Part shown: positions 20,480-29,611 of the stretch, one piece after another
Position numbering within the stretch: the stretch's first letter is position 1
Layout: each line of letters begins with the position of its first letter
The notes under the pieces: model-generated
Seen by the model: only the letters and a program-made list of their open reading frames with translations
Databases searched by the model: none
Told to the model about the DNA's origin: nothing
Made by a program: the position numbers and the translations under genes
NCBI GenBank assembly: GCA_038734275.1
Contig: JAVYOO010000010.1
Coordinates: 1-64,000, forward strand
Direction of reading: 5' to 3'
From: Archaeoglobaceae archaeon
Lineage (GTDB): Archaea; Halobacteriota; Archaeoglobi; Archaeoglobales; Archaeoglobaceae
Length of the DNA: 64,000 nucleotides

Positions 20480-20884
20480 ATGAATGGTGAGGAAGCGAAA
20501 CCAGCAGAAGCAAAGAAAGCAAAGACTTCTACTGGTCTTGAAGAGAACGTTGCAGGGCTTTTGTGCTACCTTGCCGGGTTTATAACTGGAATAATATTTC
20601 TAATTATTGAAAAAGAGAGCAGTTTTGTCAGATTTCATGCAATGCAGTCTACGATTACTTTCCTGTCTCTTGTAATATTGAACTGGATCATTGGTGCTAT
20701 TACGTGGTCAATGATATTTACACCATACACTTGGGGCTTAGTAGCAATCTTGGGTGTAATTTCGATTTTGATAACGATCGTGGCAATAATTTTCTGGATT
20801 TTGGGCATGTATATGGCTTATCGTGGGCAGAGGTATAAGTTCCCAATTTTTGGGAACTTAGCAGAAAGCTTCCTAAAACAATAA
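20480..20884 (+). CDS. DUF4870-like membrane protein
   Basis: A 134-aa protein with a charged Ala/Lys-rich N-terminus and three to four hydrophobic helices. The first is VAGLLCYLAGFITGIIFLII, followed by SSFVRFHAMQS, the hallmark of DUF4870/Tic20-like proteins, then helices around residues 70-90 and 92-115. Function unknown. ATG 20480 has GGGGGTG upstream. A TATA-like element (tataaatat, near 20430) lies at the end of the previous gene, so it may have its own promoter. Confidence 0.75.
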   Translation: MNGEEAKPAEAKKAKTSTGLEENVAGLLCYLAGFITGIIFLIIEKESSFVRFHAMQSTITFLSLVILNWIIGAITWSMIFTPYTWGLVAILGVISILITIVAIIFWILGMYMAYRGQRYKFPIFGNLAESFLKQ

Positions 20885-20888
20885 AATT

Positions 20889-21380
20889 TTACTTTTTTCT
20901 GAACTCCCATTCGCACCAGCAGTTTTCTGGCTTCTTGTCGGGTGGACAAGCTTTGCAGATCACTTCAAAATTGCTGTTCAGTTCTTCAACAAAACTCTTC
21001 AGATATCCAAATCTTACTTTTTTGCATGAAAAAATTTCCAATCCTTTTTTCAGTCTCGCTTCCTGAATTTTACAGCTTACAACCCTGAAAATCCCCGAGT
21101 TATCAGAGATCTCGAAATCCTTTTTTGTCTGGTAAAGAGCCCAACTCGTGTTGCTTAAGAGTTCGAGCAAAGTTTCTATGCTTTCAACTTTTTCAATTCC
21201 AAAAATTTTCTTCAAATCTTTGGCTTCGATCTTAGCCAAGGAACTCCAGCAATTTGCATCTATCTCGGTCGCAGGTTTTACACCGAATTTCTCCTCAATT
21301 CCAAGGAAGTAGAGCCCATCGACACGCCAGAGATTTCTAACTTGGAAGAAAAGCAGATCAAGTATTTTTTTCAGTATCAA
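20889..21380 (-). CDS. DUF6125-like hypothetical protein
   Basis: A 163-aa soluble protein with an N-terminal NLWRVDGLYFLGIEEKFG and a C-terminal cysteine pattern (CKIQEARLKKGLEIFSCK, then CKACPPDKKPENCWCEWEF) that I associate with DUF6125, a family found in anaerobes and of unknown role. The Cys and Trp suggest a metal or cofactor site. The start TTG 21380 is weak; there is no good ribosome site. Its stop lies 4 nt from that of the convergent membrane protein. Confidence 0.6.
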   Translation of the reverse strand: MILKKILDLLFFQVRNLWRVDGLYFLGIEEKFGVKPATEIDANCWSSLAKIEAKDLKKIFGIEKVESIETLLELLSNTSWALYQTKKDFEISDNSGIFRVVSCKIQEARLKKGLEIFSCKKVRFGYLKSFVEELNSNFEVICKACPPDKKPENCWCEWEFRKK

Positions 21381-21461
21381 GTTTCCGCAACCTAAGACGG
21401 TCTTCAGCTTCAGTTATCTCCATAGCCAAAATAATTCGTTAACATAAAAACTTTTGTGATT

Positions 21462-22121
21462 TTAATTAAGCTTAGCTTCTTTTAGAGCTTTTATGACCGC
21501 TTCTATACAGCTTTTAGCTAAATCAAAACCTTCTTTACCAAGAAACGCAGATCCAAACGCAATCAATCCTCCTCCTTGAATTATGAGTTCTTTTGAACTT
21601 GTCGATGGGATCTTGAACCTCGCATTTTTGATTTCAAGAATTTGTAGCGGTTCCACTGCTTTAGATTTTGAAACTTCTCTTTCGCTCTCAAGCCTGAATT
21701 CCAGTTTTCCAGAGCTTGCAAAAGCAAACAGAGGCTTTATGGCGTAAATCCTGAGATAATTTCCAAAGAATTGCTTTAAAGCAACAATTAAGTAAATGTC
21801 CCCTTTTAGTTTTATAACCGCATATGGCTTAACCAAAGCCCACTCTTCTGCGGGAAGCTGTTGAACTACCTTACGAGCTAATTTTTTAGTCTCGTTGAAG
21901 TTATAGGCAGAAAGGCTTGAGATCGTGACAATCATGCCTGCAAGAAAAGAAATGAGAGATAAGAACTCCGTAGAAAATCTTAGGGCAAGCAAAATTAGCA
22001 TTATCAGAAAGAATACGAGACCCATAAAGGCGTAACTCTTTATATCATATTTTGCTTTCGAGATGTATCTCGGTTCAAGTGCTGTGTTTTCTGAGCTAAT
22101 TTTTGAAATCGAATTTCTCAT
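21462..22121 (-). CDS. membrane protein of unknown function
   Basis: A 219-aa protein. Two adjacent hydrophobic helices (YAFMGLVFFLIMLILLAL and FLSLISFLAGMIVTISSL, residues about 30-70) form a hairpin; the remaining 150 residues are likely cytoplasmic and soluble. The C-terminus has another weak hydrophobic patch (GGGLIAFGSAFLG). It resembles a conserved archaeal family (perhaps DUF2208) that I cannot name with certainty. It stands alone, divergent from aroE. Confidence 0.55.
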   Translation of the reverse strand: MRNSISKISSENTALEPRYISKAKYDIKSYAFMGLVFFLIMLILLALRFSTEFLSLISFLAGMIVTISSLSAYNFNETKKLARKVVQQLPAEEWALVKPYAVIKLKGDIYLIVALKQFFGNYLRIYAIKPLFAFASSGKLEFRLESEREVSKSKAVEPLQILEIKNARFKIPSTSSKELIIQGGGLIAFGSAFLGKEGFDLAKSCIEAVIKALKEAKLN

Positions 22122-22207
22122 CGCTTGTCAGTATGAATCTAACTGCTTAATAAATCTCTTCAGGTTGTGAACGATTAGAATTATTAACTTACTCCCTAAG
22201 TTTTATT

Positions 22208-23014
22208 ATGCTATACTTGGGCATAATAGGGTATCCGATCTCTCATTCGATTTCACCAAGGATTCACAATGCGGTAATGGAAGAGCTGAAAATCGAAGGA
22301 AGATATCTGGCATTTGAAGTTAAGCCCTCTGAGTTGAAGGAAGCCATTTTTGGTGCTAAGGCACTCGGATTTACGGGGCTTAACGTTACGATCCCTTATA
22401 AAGAAGAAGTGCTGAAGTTCGTAAAACCGATTGGCGAGGCAAGGCTTGCTGTGAATACAATCGATTTGAGAAAGATGGAAGGATATAACACCGATGTTTA
22501 TGGGGTCGAAATGTCCTTTAAAAATTCTGGGATCGATGTAAAAGATAAAATTGCTCTTGTGGTTGGTGCTGGCGGGGCGGGAAAGGCGATTGCCTTGGCT
22601 TTGATGAAATTGGGTGCAAGAGTTGTTTTGACAAACAGAACCGAAACGAGGGGGATTGAGGCAGTCAAAGCCTTACGGGGGTTTGGACACTGCATATTTT
22701 GTCCATGGGATAAAATTAAGGAGCTTAAAGTGGACATAGTTGCAAATGCGACTCCAATTGGGATGAAGGGCTTCTCTAAAGGTCTACCAATTCCTGAAGA
22801 AATCTTGAAACCTGAGATGATCGTTTTTGACGCAGTTTACAATCCTCCTGAAACCCAGCTGATCTCCAAGGCAAAGGAAAAGGGTTGTTTAGCTATAGGC
22901 GGTTTGGATATGCTAATACATCAGGCGGAAAAGGCTTTTGAGATCTGGACAGGAGTTAAACCGCCAGTTAGCCTAATGAAAAAAGTCGCAATGGATGCTT
23001 TAAAGGTTCAATAA
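22208..23014 (+). CDS. aroE: shikimate dehydrogenase
   Basis: NADP-dependent reduction of 3-dehydroshikimate to shikimate. The 268-aa protein has the shikimate-site IGYPISHSISPRIHNAV, the catalytic Lys in NVTIPYKEEV, the nucleotide fold VVGAGGAGKAIALAL with VLTNRTETR, and the C-terminal GLDMLIHQAEKAFEIWTG. Start ATG 22208; AT-rich DNA near 22180 fits a TATA box with a leaderless start. The 3' end overlaps the convergent EMC6-like gene by 15 nt. Confidence 0.95.
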   Translation: MLYLGIIGYPISHSISPRIHNAVMEELKIEGRYLAFEVKPSELKEAIFGAKALGFTGLNVTIPYKEEVLKFVKPIGEARLAVNTIDLRKMEGYNTDVYGVEMSFKNSGIDVKDKIALVVGAGGAGKAIALALMKLGARVVLTNRTETRGIEAVKALRGFGHCIFCPWDKIKELKVDIVANATPIGMKGFSKGLPIPEEILKPEMIVFDAVYNPPETQLISKAKEKGCLAIGGLDMLIHQAEKAFEIWTGVKPPVSLMKKVAMDALKVQ

Positions 23015-23254
23015 AAATGTCCAAATGATATACCAGGAGGAAAGAGTCATAAAAGACAGCCCAATCCAATCCCGCGCTTTGAGTTCGATTCCAAATTTCC
23101 GAAATAAAAATTTCTGAATATATATAAAGAAGACCAATATTATTATACCAAACGCATCTCTTTGTCTAAGGTCTTGAGTAATCATAAAAGAAGCGATTCC
23201 GGCAAGAATTCCAAGCAAGACTGGAACGAAAACCTTCTTTAATTCTGCATCCAT
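23000..23254 (-). CDS. EMC6-like small membrane protein
   Basis: An 84-aa protein with three predicted helices (VPVLLGILAGIASFMI, FGIIILVFFIYIQKFLF and a C-terminal FMTLSSWYIIWTFLL). This layout and the short length match the archaeal proteins related to subunit 6 of the eukaryotic ER membrane complex, thought to help insert membrane proteins. It starts 4 nt after the thrS stop and so ends the cofG-cofH-thrS operon. Confidence 0.65.
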   Translation of the reverse strand: MDAELKKVFVPVLLGILAGIASFMITQDLRQRDAFGIIILVFFIYIQKFLFRKFGIELKARDWIGLSFMTLSSWYIIWTFLLNL

Positions 23255-23258
23255 TTTA

Positions 23259-25103
23259 TCACCTGAATGAAGGCCTCATTGATAACAACTTCGGAAGTGG
23301 AAGAGGTAGGAATGGTTTACCTTCAATATCTTTCTGCAAAATTTTCTTAAATTCCTCAACTGTAACCTGAATCCTCTTTTGCTTCTCAAGCGTGGACTCG
23401 CTTCTTACCGTTACGGTCAACTTTCCTTCTTGAATTTCTTTCTCTCCAAGAACAACTATGTAGGGTATCCATTCGGTGTTTGCGTCTCTTATCTTTTTGT
23501 TCAGAGTCTCGTTGCGGTCATCGACGTCAACTCTTGCGGGTAGCATTTCTGCAATCTTCTTAGCTTCTTCAAGATATTTTTCGCTGACGGGAACTATTCT
23601 AACTTGCGTGGGCGAAAGCCAAACTGGAAGCATTGGCAACCTCTTTGCATCGAGCATGAATTTTGCTTTTTCAAGCAGAGCATACATAACTCTTTCTATA
23701 GCACCGCTTGCAGAACAGTGCAAGATCAGCGGGGTTTTTCTGTTTCCGTCAGAGTCTACAAAAGTTATTCCGTATCTCTCCGCATTCTCGACATCGATCT
23801 GCACGGTCGATAACGCCGAAGCTTTGTCAAGCGAATCAATAAAATTAAATTCAAACTTTAAAACGAAGTAGAAAAAGCGATGGTCCCACATTTCAAGCAG
23901 TATTGGTTTCTGAAGGACTTCTGCAATTTTCTTAACAAAGTCTTTATTCTCTTCGTAGAAATCTCTCGTAATTCTTATTGCAACCTCGTAATCATCTGGC
24001 TTAATCCCTATCTCGCTCAGAACTTCGACCGCAAGCTTATACTGCCTGAGAAATTCTTCCATTGCCTGATTCATGTCTTTTACAATTGTGTGCATGTCCG
24101 GCATTGTAAATGCTCTGAGCCTTCGTAAGCCAACAAGCTCCCCTCTTTGCTCCTTTCTGAAAGAATACCTTGTGAGCTCGTAAATTTTCAATGGAAGGTT
24201 CTTGTAAGTTATTGTTGCATCTGAGAGCATCAAGAATTGCCCAAAACATGCTGCAAATCGCATGAAAAACTCTCTTTTGTCGCCCTGAAGTATATATTGC
24301 CTTGCGGGGAATCTCTCAAGGTATTTACGCAATGTCGGATGGTTGCGATCATACATTAGCGGAGTTTCGACTTCCATTGCTCCGTATTCAATGCATTTCT
24401 GGGTAACAAAGCGTTCTATCAAGCTTTTTATCAGTCTTCCCTTAGGATAGAACCTTATATGCCCAGAATCGCTTGCATTCTCGTAATCTGCAATTTCAAG
24501 CTTTTGCATGAATTCAACATGAGCCGGAATTGCATCGACCGCCCTTCTCTTCTCCATTTCATAACTTGCAAATTTTCTCAGGTTCTCAAAGCCCTTGAAG
24601 TCGAATTCTTCAACTTTTGTAAGCTCTCCATTCGGTTTAAGGATAAACCAGTAGCTTACAACCTTTTTTTCGTCACGCAAAGCCTTTGTGATCTCCGCTT
24701 CTTCGCCACCAATCTCCCTTGAGAGCTCGCTTAATGGATGACCTTTACAGGAGATTTTGAAAGCCTTATACCAGCCAAATGGTGCTCTTTTCACTTCAAA
24801 ACCCTTGAGTTCGGATTCAAGCATTTTTAAAATCTTTATCGCAGTCTCAGAATCTGCAAGATTTGAGGAGAGATGAGCATAGGGATAAATCAAAATCCTA
24901 TTCGCTCCAACCTTGTTTGCAACATCCGAGATCTCTTCGACTGCTCTTTTTGCAGTCTCTTCATTATCTCCCTTTTCAACAGACGTAAAGACAACGAGAA
25001 CTTCTTCAACTCTGTCTCCTTTTCCCTCAAAATCTTCTGCAAGTTTTGTTCTTTCCTTCACTTCGTATTCAATGTAATCAGCGTGGATTAGGAGTAGCTT
25101 CAT
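23259..25103 (-). CDS. thrS: threonyl-tRNA synthetase, archaeal type
   Basis: Charges tRNA-Thr. The 614-aa protein opens with the archaeal editing domain ([20 protein letters not shown]), which resembles D-aminoacyl-tRNA deacylase and removes serine. The class II catalytic core follows, with motif 2 in [15 protein letters not shown] and motif 3 in [21 protein letters not shown]-terminal anticodon-binding domain begins at [14 protein letters not shown]. Start ATG 25103, 35 nt after cofH. It is likely co-transcribed with the F420 genes, with no functional reason visible. Confidence 0.95.
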   Translation of the reverse strand: MKLLLIHADYIEYEVKERTKLAEDFEGKGDRVEEVLVVFTSVEKGDNEETAKRAVEEISDVANKVGANRILIYPYAHLSSNLADSETAIKILKMLESELKGFEVKRAPFGWYKAFKISCKGHPLSELSREIGGEEAEITKALRDEKKVVSYWFILKPNGELTKVEEFDFKGFENLRKFASYEMEKRRAVDAIPAHVEFMQKLEIADYENASDSGHIRFYPKGRLIKSLIERFVTQKCIEYGAMEVETPLMYDRNHPTLRKYLERFPARQYILQGDKREFFMRFAACFGQFLMLSDATITYKNLPLKIYELTRYSFRKEQRGELVGLRRLRAFTMPDMHTIVKDMNQAMEEFLRQYKLAVEVLSEIGIKPDDYEVAIRITRDFYEENKDFVKKIAEVLQKPILLEMWDHRFFYFVLKFEFNFIDSLDKASALSTVQIDVENAERYGITFVDSDGNRKTPLILHCSASGAIERVMYALLEKAKFMLDAKRLPMLPVWLSPTQVRIVPVSEKYLEEAKKIAEMLPARVDVDDRNETLNKKIRDANTEWIPYIVVLGEKEIQEGKLTVTVRSESTLEKQKRIQVTVEEFKKILQKDIEGKPFLPLPLPKLLSMRPSFR

Positions 25104-25138
25104 GAAGGGCAGAACGCAGAGGGAAAGATAAACTTTTC

Positions 25139-26152
25139 CTAATCCAATATATTGTAAAGCGTATCTCTCTGCTTTGGAATTCTCCCCGCTCTGATTATGA
25201 GCTCTTTTAGCTCTTCTGGGCTGATAAATTCTCCACTCGTAGCTCCTGCAGACTTCGATATGTTTTCCTCGATTAGAGTTCCACCAAGATCGTTCGCTCC
25301 AAAATTCAGCGATGCCTGAGCCAGCTTCACACCAAGTTTAACCCATGAAGCCTGAATATTCTTTATCTCTGGATAGAGCAAAATTCTTGCAATTGCGATT
25401 ACAAGAAGATCATCGAATCCAGAAACCCCTTTAGCTTTAGCTCCGAGCTCGTTATTTTTCCACATAAATGACAGTGGAATAAATTCAGTAAAACCATGTG
25501 TCTCTCGCTGAATCTGCTTTATCAGAAGAATGTGTTTTATTCTTTCCTCCCATGTTTCTATGTGCCCATACATCATCGTTGCGGTTGTTGGAATTCCTGT
25601 ATTATGGGCTTCTTTTATTATTTTTACCCATTCGTGAGTTTTAAGCTTCTGAGGGCAAATTTTTTGTCGAACACAGTCGTCGAGAATCTCTGCTGCAGTT
25701 CCCGGCATTGAACCCAAACCCTCTTTTTTTAGAAGTTTCAGAACCTCAACTGTGGGCAATCCACTGTTTTTGGCCATGTGCATAATCTCCATTGGAGAAA
25801 AAGCATGGATATGGATCTTCTTGGAAACATCTCTTACTGCTTCGAGTATCGAGACGTAGAAATCCACTCCTGCATTTGGCAAAAGGCCTCCCTGAATACA
25901 AACTTCCGTGCATCCAAAATCAACCGCTTCTTCGACCTTCTTCTTTAATTCTTCGAGGGAAAGAATATAATTGCGTCTATTCCTGAAAGAGCAAAACTTA
26001 CAGTTATTTACACAAATATCGGTGAAATTTATGTTTCTGTTGACTACAAAAGTTACGATGTCCCCAACAGCCTTCTTTCGCAACTCATTAGCCAGTTTAA
26101 AAGTTTCGTATGGATCTTGTAAAAGCTCAAGAGCGGGAGTATCCGTCATCAT
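25139..26152 (-). CDS. cofH: FO synthase subunit 2 (radical SAM)
   Basis: With CofG makes the deazaflavin FO, the chromophore of coenzyme F420, from tyrosine and a flavin precursor. The 337-aa protein has the radical-SAM cysteines in [10 protein letters not shown] (residues about 47-56) and CofH-type segments such as [18 protein letters not shown] and the C-terminal [13 protein letters not shown]. Start ATG 26152 (or the ATG at 26149) lies inside the end of cofG (26-nt overlap), indicating coupled translation. Confidence 0.92.
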   Translation of the reverse strand: MMTDTPALELLQDPYETFKLANELRKKAVGDIVTFVVNRNINFTDICVNNCKFCSFRNRRNYILSLEELKKKVEEAVDFGCTEVCIQGGLLPNAGVDFYVSILEAVRDVSKKIHIHAFSPMEIMHMAKNSGLPTVEVLKLLKKEGLGSMPGTAAEILDDCVRQKICPQKLKTHEWVKIIKEAHNTGIPTTATMMYGHIETWEERIKHILLIKQIQRETHGFTEFIPLSFMWKNNELGAKAKGVSGFDDLLVIAIARILLYPEIKNIQASWVKLGVKLAQASLNFGANDLGGTLIEENISKSAGATSGEFISPEELKELIIRAGRIPKQRDTLYNILD

Positions 26153-27098
26153 CTGAATACACCTCTATTAGCTCACTCACAGCACTCCCAAACAATTTAA
26201 GCTTTACGAATTTTGGATAAACAGGAAGCCTTTCCTTTAGAATAAATTCGTTTCTCAAAGCCTCTCTTAATTTTTCGATGGAGGGCCAATTCGCTTCTGG
26301 ATTTATATAATCTGGCGTCACTTCCGATATCCCTCCAAGATCATTCGCTCCTGCCTTCAAAAATGGATAAACATCATTGACGAGATTTGGTGGAATCTGA
26401 ATGGCTACATCTTCCGGCAAAATATCTCTTGCAATTTTCACCGTCTCGAGCATCTCTTCAACTGATGGTTCTGGATTATTTTCCATTTTGGTTCCTTTTT
26501 TTGGCTTGAAATTTTGAATTATAACTTCCTGGATATGCCCGAACTCCTCGTGAATATTGGATATAACTTCAAGCGAGTATTCTCGATCGTATTTTCTCTC
26601 ACCTATCCCTACAAGGATTCCAGTTGTAAATGGAATTTTGAGTTTTCCCGCCTCTCTAATTGTTTTAATTCTGAGCTCAGGCTTTTTTCCGATGCTGTCT
26701 GAATGACATTCCAGCTCAACTGCCTGTTCGAGCATAAGGCCGAGGCTTGCATTGAATGGTTTGAGTTTCAAAAGTTCCTCTTTATCAAGCAGGCCTGCAT
26801 TTGTGTGTGGAAGAAAACCGAACTTTATTGCAAGCTTATTCATGTCCACAACATAGTCTAAAAAATCTGAATAGCCCCAACTCCTTAGAACTTCCTTTAT
26901 TTCAGGATAAACTTGATCTGGCTTTTCTCCAAAAGTGAAAAGAGCCTCCTTTGCACCTCTTGCTTTGTATAAAAGCTCTTCAACGCTTTTTTTACTCATC
27001 AAATTTATTTTTTCACTCCTGAATCCACAATACCAGCACTTATTCCGGCAGTTTCTGGTAAGAGGGATGAAAACATTTCTTGAATACGTGACGATCAC
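26127..27098 (-). CDS. cofG: FO synthase subunit 1 (radical SAM)
   Basis: Partner of CofH in FO synthesis. The 323-aa protein carries the radical-SAM motif CRNKCWYCGF early (residues about 17-26) and ITTGILVGIGER-like core strands (FTTGILVGIGERKYDREYSL). The frame starts at GTG 27098. A TATA-like ACTTTATAG lies only about 7 nt upstream on the coding strand, closer than expected, so either the promoter is elsewhere or the start is unusual. First gene of cofG-cofH-thrS. Confidence 0.9.
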   Translation of the reverse strand: MIVTYSRNVFIPLTRNCRNKCWYCGFRSEKINLMSKKSVEELLYKARGAKEALFTFGEKPDQVYPEIKEVLRSWGYSDFLDYVVDMNKLAIKFGFLPHTNAGLLDKEELLKLKPFNASLGLMLEQAVELECHSDSIGKKPELRIKTIREAGKLKIPFTTGILVGIGERKYDREYSLEVISNIHEEFGHIQEVIIQNFKPKKGTKMENNPEPSVEEMLETVKIARDILPEDVAIQIPPNLVNDVYPFLKAGANDLGGISEVTPDYINPEANWPSIEKLREALRNEFILKERLPVYPKFVKLKLFGSAVSELIEVYSDDDGYSRS

Positions 27099-27208
27099 AC
27101 TATAAAGTATTCGAACTTCTCAAAAAATTTGTGACAGCGCTCTTTGTATCGATATAGGAACAATAAACTAAAATCGAAAGATATTTTAACATCTTAATAG
27201 ACCTATGT

Positions 27209-28183
27209 ATGATGGAGACCAGAAAGCTCCAGTTGATTGGAGGATCGAGCTACATGGTCAGCCTACCAAAGGAGTGGGTAAAAGCAAATAAGTTGGGCCA
27301 AGGAGACGAAATAATTCTTGAAGTTGAAGACAAAGTTATAACGCTTTATCCAAAGGGATTTAAGGATGATCTGAAGGTTTCAAGGGTTGTCATTGACAAT
27401 CTAAAAAGATATGATGAAAAGTTTTTACGTAGATTTATATATGCTTTGTATATACAGGGTATTGACGAAATTCTGATAACTGACAGGAATCTGAACCCGA
27501 GACTCATTGCGAAAATTAGCGAGATAGTAAAATCCCTTATAGGCATAGAAATAATCGATGCAAGCGACAAAGTTGTGCTGAGATGCCTTACGGTGACGGA
27601 CTTTGATGTGTATGGCGTTGTTAGGCGGATGACCCAGATAGTTCTCACGATGATTCATACGATCTTAGATGCAATGGCAAAAAACGATTCTTCTGCTCTT
27701 AGAGAGATTAGAAATCTGGAGATAGATTCTGACAGGCTGTATCTTTTGGCGGTAAGGCAGGAACACAGACTAGTAAGAGAATTCTCGAGCCCAGCGAGAT
27801 GGAATGAGTTGAGGCTGATTCTTGGAATTAGAACAGTTGCAAAACTAATTGAAGAGATCCTCGACAATTTTGAAAATTTCTCGAATTACGTTGCAGAGCT
27901 GAAAGATACAAAAGAAAAAGAGATATTGGTCAAATTCCTGAAAGATCTCAGCAACGCCTTTGAAATGACTTCAAGGGCTTATTTCAACTCAGATCTCGAA
28001 CTTTCAGAGGATTCTATACAATTGCTCGAGGAAATCGAAAAGAAGATGGTGGAGAGCATTGAAGGCACATCGCAGTATCGTTTAGGGTTGGAATCTCTTT
28101 TAAGCGCCTGCAGACATATGAAGTCCATAGGAGAGATTGCACTGAACAAATCAGTCAGAGAGACGCTAAAAATGGTAGATTAA
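27209..28183 (+). CDS. PhoU-family phosphate regulator with AbrB-type N-terminus
   Basis: A 324-aa protein. Residues 1-50 (TRKLQLIGGSSYMVSLPKEW...GDEIILEVEDKVITLYP) form a SpoVT/AbrB DNA-binding hairpin. Residues about 120-324 are PhoU-like helical bundles with acidic metal-binding helices (LREIRNLEIDSDRL, MKSIGEIA). This fusion is common in archaea and is thought to control phosphate uptake; no pst genes are near. Start is ATG 27209 or 27212, with a TATA-like ttttaac near 27185. Its stop overlaps that of ribB by 4 nt. Confidence 0.85.
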   Translation: MMETRKLQLIGGSSYMVSLPKEWVKANKLGQGDEIILEVEDKVITLYPKGFKDDLKVSRVVIDNLKRYDEKFLRRFIYALYIQGIDEILITDRNLNPRLIAKISEIVKSLIGIEIIDASDKVVLRCLTVTDFDVYGVVRRMTQIVLTMIHTILDAMAKNDSSALREIRNLEIDSDRLYLLAVRQEHRLVREFSSPARWNELRLILGIRTVAKLIEEILDNFENFSNYVAELKDTKEKEILVKFLKDLSNAFEMTSRAYFNSDLELSEDSIQLLEEIEKKMVESIEGTSQYRLGLESLLSACRHMKSIGEIALNKSVRETLKMVD

Positions 28184-28884
28184 ATGAAAATTTTTGCTTT
28201 GATTTCCCTAAACTCTTTGTAGTGTTTCACAACATCCTTGCCTTCGACAAAAGGAATATTCCTCTCTTCAGCGAACTCCATCGCTTTTTCTTTGCTTAGG
28301 GCCTTTCCAGTTTCGCTGTCAAGCATTTCGCATATGGCAACTGCAGGGGCTATACCTGCCATTTCTGCCAGTGCTACGCTTAATTCTGTCTGCCCAACTC
28401 TGTTGTATGTTAAATTCTCAGAGGCTCGAAGAATTGCAACGTGTCCGGGGCTTCTGAATTCTTTGCCAAAATCGAAATTACCGTTTAGCATCACAATGTC
28501 CACAACTTCCCCAATTCTTTTTATGGTCTTTGCTCTATCCACGTCTGTTATGCCTGTAAAAGTATCCCTATGGTTTACCCAGATCGAGAAAGAGCTTCTT
28601 GAGTCATATTTTATGTCAAAGTTTGAAATTGAAGAAAGAGACGGGATCTTTTCACTTGCAACTCGCAATACATCATGCATGAAAGGCAATCCGAGCTTTT
28701 TAGCAGCTAAAGGATGAATCGCTACACAAATGAGCCCACCACCATCAATTCGCATCATCGCAACGTCTTTCGGCTTTACAAATTGTGCAGGAATTGCAAT
28801 GTCCGTTTCACCTTCACGGTCTTCAAAGTCGAAAATCAGAACGGGTTTCCCCCTTCTAAAGGCTTTTAGAGCTTCTTCGATCAT
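28180..28884 (-). CDS. ribB: 3,4-dihydroxy-2-butanone 4-phosphate synthase
   Basis: Converts ribulose 5-phosphate to the four-carbon precursor of riboflavin. The 234-aa protein shows the acidic metal loop FDFEDREGETDIAIPAQ (residues about 20-36), the HRDTFTGITDVDRAKTI segment and RSPGHVAILRA. It overlaps the upstream riboflavin kinase/regulator by 4 nt; the two form a riboflavin operon. No GTP cyclohydrolase domain is fused. Confidence 0.92.
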   Translation of the reverse strand: MIEEALKAFRRGKPVLIFDFEDREGETDIAIPAQFVKPKDVAMMRIDGGGLICVAIHPLAAKKLGLPFMHDVLRVASEKIPSLSSISNFDIKYDSRSSFSIWVNHRDTFTGITDVDRAKTIKRIGEVVDIVMLNGNFDFGKEFRSPGHVAILRASENLTYNRVGQTELSVALAEMAGIAPAVAICEMLDSETGKALSKEKAMEFAEERNIPFVEGKDVVKHYKEFREIKAKIFI

Positions 28885-29528
28885 AGAATCACCTCCACTT
28901 CGACTGAATCTCCATCTTTAAGGTTTAAAACATCTCTAAGCTTTTTGTCCGAAATTATTTCGAGAACATCTCCCGGGTAGTGAGTTCTCTGAGGTATCAC
29001 AATGAAGGCATTCAGATCATTTACCCTACATTTAAATGCTTTGACAGAACCGAAGGTTCTGTTCTCTGCTGTAAAACCCTCGATTTTTATTCCATCTTCG
29101 AAATCAAGTCTTTTTTTGATTATCATGTGCTCTTTCAAAACTCTCAAGTTCAGCGTGCCTGGAAATGGATCTATGCCAAGCTTTTCGATGAACTGTTTTC
29201 TGTAGCCTTCAAGCGATACATAGTATCTACCCTCGCCAAGACCGCTAAAAACTATGCAGTGGATTTTTATGACGTTTGGAGTCTCAAATATCTTTTTATA
29301 ATCTGAATATTCGGCATAAAGGGCGTCTATACCTTTTTCAGTTATTGCTATGAACTGACCGTCTTTTGTTATGTTTCTCTCAATAAGACCCTTGGCTTCA
29401 AGCTCCTTTAATCTTCTTGAGGCTGTCTGTGAGCTTTGGCCTATTTTATCTGCAAGCTCTTTGCAACTAACCTTAATAACTTCCCTTGTAGCATTCATTA
29501 GTGCCAAGATTTTCAGGGTTTCAATCAT
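28881..29528 (-). CDS. rbkR: CTP-dependent riboflavin kinase with HTH domain (RbkR-type)
   Basis: Makes FMN from riboflavin using CTP and represses riboflavin genes. The 215-aa protein has an N-terminal winged helix (MNATREVIKVSCKELADKI, SSQTASRRLKELEAKGLIER) and a C-terminal RFK domain (VFSGLGEGRYYVSLEGYRKQ, DPFPGTLNLRV, THYPGDVLEII). Such fusions are known as RbkR in archaea. It heads the operon with ribB, and probably binds its own promoter in 29529-29611; I did not recognise the operator. Confidence 0.9.
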   Translation of the reverse strand: MIETLKILALMNATREVIKVSCKELADKIGQSSQTASRRLKELEAKGLIERNITKDGQFIAITEKGIDALYAEYSDYKKIFETPNVIKIHCIVFSGLGEGRYYVSLEGYRKQFIEKLGIDPFPGTLNLRVLKEHMIIKKRLDFEDGIKIEGFTAENRTFGSVKAFKCRVNDLNAFIVIPQRTHYPGDVLEIISDKKLRDVLNLKDGDSVEVEVIL

Positions 29529-29611
29529 ATCAATTTCGAGATGCTTCTCGCAAGTGTTATAAATTTTTTGCTCGATAAATCAATTATTAAAAACTTGAGA
29601 ATTCTATAGGT